Shown here: positions 34,279 through 39,411 of the stretch, piece after piece
Position numbering within the stretch: the first letter of the stretch is position 1
Layout: every line of letters starts with the position of its first letter
Source: DASRDR01 sp035550795
Lineage (GTDB): Bacteria > Methylomirabilota > Methylomirabilia > Rokubacteriales > DASRDR01
DNA length: 39,411 nt
NCBI GenBank assembly: GCA_035550795.1
Contig: DASZOL010000037.1
Location: 1 to 39,411, forward strand
Direction of reading: 5' to 3'
Position numbers and translations under genes: made by a program
The notes under the pieces: model-generated
Databases searched by the model: none
What the model was told of the DNA's origin: nothing
The model's input: the letters and a program-made list of their open reading frames with translations, nothing else

Positions 34279-35232
34279 ATGGCGCTCCTGCTGAACGAGT
34301 CGGAGGTGACGATGCTCCTCCCGATGGCGATCGCTCTCGAGGCCGTCGAGGAGGTCTTCCGGTGGCAAGGGGAGGGGAAGCTGACCAACAAGCCGCGCGT
34401 CCGGCTGTCCGTCCCGGGCGGTCTCCTCCATGTCATGCCGGCGGCGCTGCCCGAAGCGCGCGTGATGGGCCTCAAGAGCTACGCGACCGTGCGCGGGGGC
34501 GCCAAGTTCGTGGTGCTGCTCTTCTCGGCGGAGACCGGCGCGCTCCTCGCCGTGATCGAGGCCGACCGGCTCGGCCAGATGCGGACCGGCGCCGCCTCCG
34601 GTGTGGCCACCAAGCACCTCGCCCGACCGGACGCCGACCGGGTGGGGTGCTACGGCACGGGGTGGCAGGCCCGCTCGCAGCTGGAGGCCGTCTGCGCGGT
34701 CCGGCGCGTGCGGGAGGTGCGCGTGTTCGGGCGCGATCCCGACCGTCGAGCGCGCTTCGCTGAGGACATGGGCTCGCTGCTCGGCGTGCACGTGGTGCCC
34801 GTCGACCGGCCGGAGGCGGCGGCCCGGGAGGCTTCCATCCTCATCACGATTACCGGGTCGAAGACGCCCGTGCTCGAAGGGCGGTGGATCGCGCCTGGCG
34901 TCCACGTGAACGCTGCGGGCTCGAACGCGCTCCAGCGGGCAGAGCTCGACGTGGAAGCCGTGCGTCGCGCCGGCCTCATCGTGACCGACTCGCTGGAGCA
35001 AGCGCGCGCGGAGTGCGGCGACCTGGTGGCGCCGCTGGAGCAGGGCGTGGTCCGGTGGGACGACGTGCACGAGCTGGGTGAGATCGTCGCCGGTCGCCGT
35101 CCGGGGCGGACCGGCCCCGACCAGATCACTCTCTTCGAGTCCCAGGGCGTGGCGATTGAGGATATCGCCGTCGCGGTCCGTCTGGTCGCCCGGGCACGTG
35201 AGCGCAGGGTGGGGACGGAGATCCCGATCTGA
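34279..35232 (+). CDS. Ornithine cyclodeaminase/mu-crystallin family protein
   Basis: This 317-residue NAD(P)-dependent protein of the OCD/mu-crystallin family has the catalytic-region MGLKSYATV with the conserved Lys, the EADRLGQMRTGAASGVATKHLARPDA segment, nucleotide-binding GCYGTGWQARSQLEAV and the C-terminal FESQGVAIEDIAVA. Typical reactions are deamination of ornithine, alanine dehydrogenation or reduction of cyclic imines, and the substrate cannot be called. The ATG is preceded by GAGGAG. Its stop is 1 nt before the flavoprotein start. Confidence 0.9.
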   Translation: MALLLNESEVTMLLPMAIALEAVEEVFRWQGEGKLTNKPRVRLSVPGGLLHVMPAALPEARVMGLKSYATVRGGAKFVVLLFSAETGALLAVIEADRLGQMRTGAASGVATKHLARPDADRVGCYGTGWQARSQLEAVCAVRRVREVRVFGRDPDRRARFAEDMGSLLGVHVVPVDRPEAAAREASILITITGSKTPVLEGRWIAPGVHVNAAGSNALQRAELDVEAVRRAGLIVTDSLEQARAECGDLVAPLEQGVVRWDDVHELGEIVAGRRPGRTGPDQITLFESQGVAIEDIAVAVRLVARARERRVGTEIPI

Positions 35233-35233
35233 C

Positions 35234-36742
35234 ATGGCACCGAACGCGACGGGGTCGGACGGATTCGACGTCGTAGTCGTGGGCGGCGGTAACGCTGCCC
35301 TGTGCGCGGCCCTCGCGGCCCGGGAGGCGGGCGTGCGCGTGCTCCTCCTGGAAAAGGCGCCGCCGCACGAGCGCGGCGGGAACTCCTTCTTCACCGCCGG
35401 CGGCTTCCGGTTCACCCACGGCGGGCTCCGGGATCTCCGCGGCGACGTCCTCGTCGACCTCACCGAGGGGGAGGCGGCGACCGTAGACGTGCCGCCGTAC
35501 ACGTCCGGGCAGTTCCGCGACGATCTGATGCGGCTGACCGAAGGGTTGAGCGATCCCGACCTGGCGGACGTCCTGATCGACCGCTCGCGCTCGACCGTCG
35601 TGTGGATGCGCGGCCACGGCGTGCGATGGATCCTCATGATGGGGCGCCAGTCGTACCAGGTCGGCGGGAAGCACCGCTTCTGGGGTGGGCTGACCGTCGA
35701 GGCGGTGGGTGGCGGCCCGGGCCTGATCCAGGCCCTCTACGAGGGTGCGGGCCGCCTTGGCGTCCAGGTTCGCTACGGGACCAGGGCGGCGGGCTTGCTC
35801 CTGGATGGGCGCGGCGCGATCCGGGGCGTCACCTGCCGGGGACCCGACGGCTTCTTCGACCTCGCGGCGCGGTCGGTGATCCTGGCGTCGGGTGGGTTCG
35901 AGGCGAACCCGGAGTGGCGAGCCCGCTACCTCGGACCGGGCTGGGACCTGGCCCGCGTCCGCGGCACACGGCACAACACGGGCGACGGAATCCGGATCGC
36001 GCTCGAGGCGGGCGCTCAGGCCCACGGCAACTGGTCCGGCTGCCACGCGGTGGCATGGGATGCGGGCGCACCCCCCTTCGGGGACCGCCGCGTGGGCGAC
36101 ATGTTCCAGAAGCACTCCTATCCCCTGGGGATCATCGTCAACGTCCGGGGAGAGCGCTTCGTCGACGAGGGCGCGGACTTCAGGAACTACACCTACGCGA
36201 AGTACGGGCGTGAGATCCTCCGGCAGCCCCAGCGCCTCGCCTTCCAGATCTTCGACCAGAAGGTGGTGCCGATCCTGCGGGAGGAGTACCGGATACGAGA
36301 GGTGACCAAGGCCGAGGCGGGGACGATCGTCGAGCTGGCCCGGCAGCTCGAGATCGATCCCCAGGGTCTCGTCAGGACGGTGGACGCCTTCAACGCGGCG
36401 GTCGATGCCGGCTCCTTCAATCCCGCCGTCCTGGATGGCAAGGGCACGCGCGGCCTCACGCCGCCCAAGTCGAACTGGGCTCTGGCGCTCGACACGCCGC
36501 CCTTCGTCGGGTACGCGGTGACGTGCGGCATCACGTTCACGTTCGGCGGCCTCCGCGTGACGCCGCACGCCGAGGTTCTCGACACCGATGCTCGGCCGAT
36601 CCCCGGTCTGCTCGCCGCGGGCGAGCTGGTGGGGGGTCTCTTCTACGTGAACTATCCCGGCGGGACCGGGCTCATGGCCGGGGCCGCATTCGGCCGGCTG
36701 GCGGGTGAGCATGCCGCGGCTTACGTCGCCCGGACGCGGTGA
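35234..36742 (+). CDS. FAD-dependent tricarballylate dehydrogenase-like (TcuA-like) flavoprotein
   Basis: This 502-residue FAD_binding_2 protein has VVVGGGNAALCAALAAREAG at the N-terminus, ERGGNSFFTAGGFRFTH, VILASGGFEANPEWR and the C-terminal GLLAAGELVGGLFYVNYPGGTGLMAGAAFGRLAGEHAA, the pattern of TcuA and fumarate-reductase-like flavoproteins. TcuA oxidises tricarballylate to cis-aconitate and normally needs TcuB for electron transfer. TcuB is not present here. A related oxidation of another substrate is equally possible. Only 1 nt separates it from the upstream OCD-family gene. Confidence 0.85.
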   Translation: MAPNATGSDGFDVVVVGGGNAALCAALAAREAGVRVLLLEKAPPHERGGNSFFTAGGFRFTHGGLRDLRGDVLVDLTEGEAATVDVPPYTSGQFRDDLMRLTEGLSDPDLADVLIDRSRSTVVWMRGHGVRWILMMGRQSYQVGGKHRFWGGLTVEAVGGGPGLIQALYEGAGRLGVQVRYGTRAAGLLLDGRGAIRGVTCRGPDGFFDLAARSVILASGGFEANPEWRARYLGPGWDLARVRGTRHNTGDGIRIALEAGAQAHGNWSGCHAVAWDAGAPPFGDRRVGDMFQKHSYPLGIIVNVRGERFVDEGADFRNYTYAKYGREILRQPQRLAFQIFDQKVVPILREEYRIREVTKAEAGTIVELARQLEIDPQGLVRTVDAFNAAVDAGSFNPAVLDGKGTRGLTPPKSNWALALDTPPFVGYAVTCGITFTFGGLRVTPHAEVLDTDARPIPGLLAAGELVGGLFYVNYPGGTGLMAGAAFGRLAGEHAAAYVARTR

Positions 36743-36763
36743 CGGCCGGCAAGGAGGCTGATC

Positions 36764-37555
36764 GTGGATCTCGGGATCACGGGACGGGTCGCGCTCGTGA
36801 CAGGAGGCTCGAAGGGGATCGGCCGGGCGATTGCCGCGGGGCTCGCGAGCGAGGGATGTCGCATCGCGATTGCCGCGCGCGGGGCGGACGCTCTCCGTGA
36901 GACCGCGGAGTCGCTGGGGGCCAAGGGCGCGGAGGTGCTGTCCCTGACCGCCGACCTTTCCGAGTCCGACGCTCCGGGCCGGGTCGTCGAGGCCGTGGTG
37001 GCCCGTTTCGGCCGGCTCGAGATCCTGGTAAACAACGCCGGGGCGATCCGGGGCGGGGACTTCCTGAGCACGCCGGCCGAGCACTGGGCGGACGACTGGC
37101 GGCTGAAGGTGCTCGGGTACGTGCGGATGGCGCAGGCGGCGATCCCGGTGATGCGATCCGGACGCTGGGGACGGATCGTCAACGTCATCGGCGCGGCGGC
37201 CCGGAACCCGGCCACGACCTACATGGCGGGAGGCATCGCCAACGCGGGGCTGATCAACTTCACCCGGGCGCTCGCCGACCTCGGGGCGCCGGACGGGATT
37301 CTCGTGAACGCGGTGAGCCCCGGAGCGACGGCGACCGAGCGGTGGGAGCGCCTCGCGGCCCAGCAGGCTCAAGCTCAGGGCCAGCCCGTGGAGGCTCTTC
37401 GCGCCGAGGTGGCTCGAAAGCAGCCGCTCGGGCGGATCGGCCAGCCAGAGGATGTCGCGGACCTCGTCGTGTTTCTCGCGTCAGAGCGCGCCAGCTTTCT
37501 CACCGGCGCCTCGATAACGATCGACGGCGGGGCCAGCCGGGGCGTCTATCTCTGA
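36764..37555 (+). CDS. Atypical SDR with displaced catalytic Lys
   Basis: This 263-residue Rossmann-fold protein has nucleotide motif TGGSKGIG and VNNAGAI. The expected YxxxK at the active site reads Y153-M-A-G-G157, with Gly in place of Lys. The catalytic Ser position (around residue 140) is Asn/Val, and the Asn of the tetrad is replaced by Lys (K115 in RLKVLGYV). The segment YMAGGIANAGLINFTRALA resembles a known SDR subgroup that lacks the Lys. It follows the TcuA-like gene by 21 nt. Canonical dehydrogenase activity is doubtful or uses a relocated Lys. Confidence 0.85.
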   Translation: MDLGITGRVALVTGGSKGIGRAIAAGLASEGCRIAIAARGADALRETAESLGAKGAEVLSLTADLSESDAPGRVVEAVVARFGRLEILVNNAGAIRGGDFLSTPAEHWADDWRLKVLGYVRMAQAAIPVMRSGRWGRIVNVIGAAARNPATTYMAGGIANAGLINFTRALADLGAPDGILVNAVSPGATATERWERLAAQQAQAQGQPVEALRAEVARKQPLGRIGQPEDVADLVVFLASERASFLTGASITIDGGASRGVYL

Positions 37556-37625
37556 CCCAAGCGGGACCGAACGTGGCGGAGCGTCCGGTCGGTGCGCCGT
37601 CCTGGCGGCCACCGGGGAAATCCGC

Positions 37626-37654
37626 TTGACACGATCCTGCCCCTTGAGTACGTT
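37626..37654 (+). promoter_or_regulatory. Sigma-70 promoter of the RRM gene
   Basis: TTGACA (37626-37631) and TACGTT (37649-37654) are separated by exactly 17 nt. The predicted transcript has a leader of about 110 nt, unlike the near-leaderless promoters elsewhere in the window. Confidence 0.75.
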
Positions 37655-37707
37655 CGTCCCCACTCCACGGGGCTCTCTTGAGCGAACGCGTCCATCGTCC
37701 GCTAGCG

Positions 37708-37737
37708 GCCCTCGGAGAGGCGAGCCTCTCCGGGGGC
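37708..37737 (+). promoter_or_regulatory. 13-bp hairpin in the RRM gene leader
   Basis: Arms 37708-37720 and 37725-37737 pair over 13 bp (one T-G wobble) around a CGAG tetraloop. The T-rich GTTCTTGTCTCTC follows, so this could act as an attenuator, a stability element or a protein-binding site. The start codon lies 33 nt further on. Confidence 0.6.
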
Positions 37738-37759
37738 GTTCTTGTCTCTCGCCGAGGCC

Positions 37760-37768
37760 GGAGGTGAT
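37760..37768 (+). promoter_or_regulatory. Strong Shine-Dalgarno of the RRM gene
   Basis: GGAGGTGAT is a near-perfect complement to the 16S rRNA 3' end, 2 nt before ATG 37771, consistent with very efficient translation. Confidence 0.75.
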
Positions 37769-37770
37769 CG

Positions 37771-38109
37771 ATGTCCGCCAAGCTCTTCGTCGGCAACCTG
37801 TCCTACCAGGCCACGGAGGACGACCTTCGTGAGCTCTTCCAGCAGGCCGGAACCGTCCAGTCGGTCCGGATCGTGACGGACCAGTTCACGGGCCGGCCCC
37901 GGGGGTTCGGCTTCGTGGAGATGTCGACGCCGGAGGAGGCGACCCGCGCGGTCGAGCAGCTGAACGGCCGTGTGTTTCGGGACCGGAACCTCGTGGTCGA
38001 TCAGGCACGCTCCCAGGCCGGCGGCGGCGGTGGTCGGCCTCCGGGACGGGAGTCGCGCGACGATCGACGCGGCCCGGGAGGCGGCGGGCGAGGCTCGTTC
38101 AACCGCTAG
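37771..38109 (+). CDS. RRM-type RNA-binding protein with Gly/Arg-rich tail
   Basis: This 112-residue protein has a single RNA recognition motif with RNP2 LFVGNL (5-10) and RNP1 RGFGFVEM (44-51). A Gly/Arg/Asp-rich tail follows (GGGGGRPPGRESRDDRRGPGG). It is like the cyanobacterial Rbp and other bacterial single-RRM proteins, which bind RNA, in some species under cold control. It has its own promoter, a long structured leader and a strong SD, so it is likely highly or conditionally expressed. Confidence 0.95.
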   Translation: MSAKLFVGNLSYQATEDDLRELFQQAGTVQSVRIVTDQFTGRPRGFGFVEMSTPEEATRAVEQLNGRVFRDRNLVVDQARSQAGGGGGRPPGRESRDDRRGPGGGGRGSFNR

Positions 38110-38134
38110 GGTCACGTGCCACCGATTCACAGCG

Positions 38135-38153
38135 CGCTTCAGCTGGTGAAGCG
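38135..38153 (+). terminator. Candidate hairpin after the RRM gene
   Basis: CGCTTCA and TGAAGCG form a 7-bp stem with loop GCTGG, 25 nt after the RRM stop. No U-run follows, so an intrinsic terminator is uncertain. Confidence 0.3.
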
Positions 38154-38218
38154 TAGCTGAGGCGCCCTTGAAAGACGGCCTCCTGTCGATCGGTCCCACC
38201 TTGATGACCGCCGTCGGA

Positions 38219-38248
38219 TTGCGTGCGGATAGTCGTCAGCTGTATAGT
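38219..38248 (+). promoter_or_regulatory. Promoter of the radical SAM gene
   Basis: TTGCGT (38219-38224), an 18-nt spacer and TATAGT (38243-38248) lie 7 nt before GTG 38256. This placement argues for the GTG and against the ATG at 38223, and predicts a leaderless transcript. Confidence 0.6.
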
Positions 38249-38255
38249 GCCACCT

Positions 38256-39173
38256 GTGACGACCCGGTACGTCGAGACCGAGGCCAAGAGCGTCCTCAAT
38301 GCGGTCCATGGCATGGGGTTTCGCTGGAGCGTGAACCCCTACCGCGGATGCGTTCACGGGTGCCACTACTGCTTCGCGCGGCGGTATCACGGGTATCTCG
38401 ATCTGGGGATGGGCGCGGACTTCACGGGCGTCATCCTCGTGAAGGTCAACGCGGTGCCGGTGCTGCGGGCCGAGCTCTCACGCCCCGGCTGGCAGCGCGC
38501 GATGGTGGCGGTGGGGACGGCCACCGATCCCTACCAGCCGATCGAAGGCCGTTACCGCCTGACCCGCGGAATCCTCGAGGCCCTGGCTGACGCGAGGACG
38601 CCCGCGAGCGTCGTCACCAAGGGTCCGCTGGTGATCCGGGACCGTGACGTCCTGGTTGCCATGCGGAATGGCGCCGGGATCTCGGTGTGCGTGAGCCTGA
38701 CGACGCTCGATCCGGACCTCTGGCGGCGCCTCGAGCCCGGAACGGCGCCGCCGCACCAGCGTCTCCGCGCCGTGGGCGCCCTCGCGGCGGCGGGCATTCC
38801 CGTCGGGGTGCTGCTCGCGCCGATCGTGCCGGGACTGACGACGGATCACGCGAACCTCGAGGCCGTCGTCCGCGGGGCCGCGGAGCACGGCGCCGATTTC
38901 CTCGGGGCCGGGGTGCTCCATCTCGAGCCCGGGGTTCGCGAGCACTTCGATGGATTCCTCCACAGGGAGGCCCCGGGACTCCTGCCGCTCTACCGGCGCC
39001 TTTACCCGGGGACTCGCGCGCCGGCGAGGGTCGAGCGTGCTCTGGGCACCACGGTGGACGACCTTCGACGCCGCTACGGTCTGGCCGAGCGCCCGCCAGC
39101 ACCAGCGGCCGCGGAGGCTGCGAGCGAGACTCCGGTCCACCACACCGAGCCTCAGCTCCGTCTCGGCTTTTGA
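38256..39173 (+). CDS. SPL/Rv2578c-family radical SAM protein
   Basis: This 305-residue radical SAM protein has the cluster motif C32-x3-C36-x2-C39 in GCVHGCHYCFAR, followed by VAVGTATDPYQPIEGRYRLTR, the pattern of the Rv2578c/PA0069-type family related to spore photoproduct lyase. Downstream parts (VSLTTLDPDLWRRLEPG, PVGVLLAPIVPGL) agree. The reaction is unknown for most members. The usual start would be called at ATG 38223, but that peptide prefix lies upstream of the -10 box. GTG 38256 is preferred. The C-terminal end is Pro/Ala/Glu-rich. Confidence 0.88.
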   Translation: MTTRYVETEAKSVLNAVHGMGFRWSVNPYRGCVHGCHYCFARRYHGYLDLGMGADFTGVILVKVNAVPVLRAELSRPGWQRAMVAVGTATDPYQPIEGRYRLTRGILEALADARTPASVVTKGPLVIRDRDVLVAMRNGAGISVCVSLTTLDPDLWRRLEPGTAPPHQRLRAVGALAAAGIPVGVLLAPIVPGLTTDHANLEAVVRGAAEHGADFLGAGVLHLEPGVREHFDGFLHREAPGLLPLYRRLYPGTRAPARVERALGTTVDDLRRRYGLAERPPAPAAAEAASETPVHHTEPQLRLGF

Positions 39174-39257
39174 CGGGCCGCGGCCGAAGGCGCCGCGCCG
39201 GACTCGCCGCGGAGTGTGCGAAGGCGCGCGGTCGCCGGAAGCCTCGACCACGCGCGC

Positions 39258-39283
39258 ACGCTGGCTCGACACGCTGGCTCGAC
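39258..39283 (+). repeat. Tandem 13-bp direct repeat
   Basis: ACGCTGGCTCGAC occurs twice head to tail (39258-39270, 39271-39283), ending 2 nt before a -35 box. It may be a regulator-binding duplication or a replication slippage product. Confidence 0.6.
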
Positions 39284-39285
39284 GG

Positions 39286-39315
39286 TTGACACGGGAGCCA
39301 CGCGCGATCTAGAGT
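39286..39315 (+). promoter_or_regulatory. Sigma-70 promoter at the right edge
   Basis: TTGACA (39286-39291), an 18-nt spacer and TAGAGT (39310-39315) point rightward into an open frame that leaves the window. Confidence 0.65.
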
Positions 39316-39337
39316 CGCCGCGTGGTAAGCGCCTCCG

Positions 39338-39411
39338 ATGCGCGGGGCTGTTCCGCGTTACCTCGTCGTGCCGCTCCGTCCCGCCGGACAGCGTGTCCTG
39401 AGGCCGCAGGT
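39338..39411 (+). CDS. Start of an unidentified gene (3' partial)
   Basis: ATG 39338 opens a frame to the window end with translation MRGAVPRYLVVPLRPAG and more, downstream of a good promoter. An alternative GTG at 39322 in another frame, 6 nt after the -10 box, is also open and would be leaderless but is Arg/Ala/Ser-rich and less protein-like. Too short to assign a family. Confidence 0.4.
   Translation, partial: MRGAVPRYLVVPLRPAGQRVLRPQ

Noticed and set aside
38223..38255. Upstream ATG start for the radical SAM gene
   Set aside because: It places the start upstream of the TATAGT -10 box. The GTG start is better supported.
1..39411. CRISPR arrays, tRNAs, IS elements and att sites
   Set aside because: No regular repeats, cloverleaf sequences, transposase motifs or terminal inverted repeats were found by reading. 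A covariance-model search for tRNAs could not be run.

Overview
This is a GC-rich, gene-dense bacterial chromosome segment with no mobile elements, CRISPR array, rRNA or tRNA that I can see. I count 42 protein genes. Two of them run off the window edges, and several are too small for routine ORF calling. GC-saturated codons, a cbb3 oxidase, an NtrC-type two-component system, two TldD/TldE pairs, several short-chain dehydrogenases and a tricarballylate-dehydrogenase-like flavoprotein resemble uncultured soil or groundwater lineages such as Rokubacteria/Methylomirabilota, or possibly a deltaproteobacterial group. That placement is an inference from gene content and style, not a measurement.

Layout. 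1-2700 (+): a divergent ThiG (5' end cut), glycine oxidase ThiO and a cobalamin-binding (BtuF-like) protein. 2816-5645 (+): TldD and TldE/PmbA. 5857-9528 (+): a rearranged cbb3 cytochrome c oxidase operon with CcoN, a fused CcoO-CcoP, CcoS, a likely detached CcoP membrane anchor and two tiny membrane peptides. 9553-11341 (-): a secreted Gly/Ala-rich protein and a secreted TPR protein. 11520-14326 (-): an NtrC-family regulator and its histidine kinase. 14408-15779 (+): a small membrane protein and an amidohydrolase. 15805-17445 (-): UppP and a FabL-like enoyl reductase. 17708-19630 (+): an M20 amidohydrolase and a CinA-like molybdopterin-binding-domain protein. 19649-21276 (-): a Rieske protein, a SnoaL-like protein and a lipoprotein alpha/beta hydrolase. 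21301-24609 (+): an ABC-2 transporter, a small secreted protein and a Tat-exported DUF362 protein. 24626-25734 (-): an SDR and a small membrane protein. 25796-31855 (-): MoeA, a second TldD/TldE pair and a GHKL (Hsp90-like) ATPase. 31903-37555 (+): RDD protein, XdhC, DUF309, ornithine-cyclodeaminase family, TcuA-like flavoprotein and an atypical SDR. 37771-39173 (+): an RRM RNA-binding protein and a radical SAM protein. A promoter and probable new gene lie at the right edge.

How the genes fit together. Several operons show translational coupling by stop/start overlaps (ATGA, GTGA, CTGA). Three proteins relate to molybdenum cofactor or Mo-hydroxylase maturation (MoeA, XdhC, the CinA-like protein), but no molybdoenzyme is in the window. 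Many operon-leading genes have a TATNNT-like -10 box only 7-12 nt before the start codon, which points to widespread leaderless transcription. The most unusual points are the ThiG with both acid/base residues replaced, the re-partitioned cbb3 oxidase, the moeA-TldD/E-GHKL operon, an SDR whose catalytic Lys appears relocated, and a 13-bp hairpin in the leader of the RRM gene.
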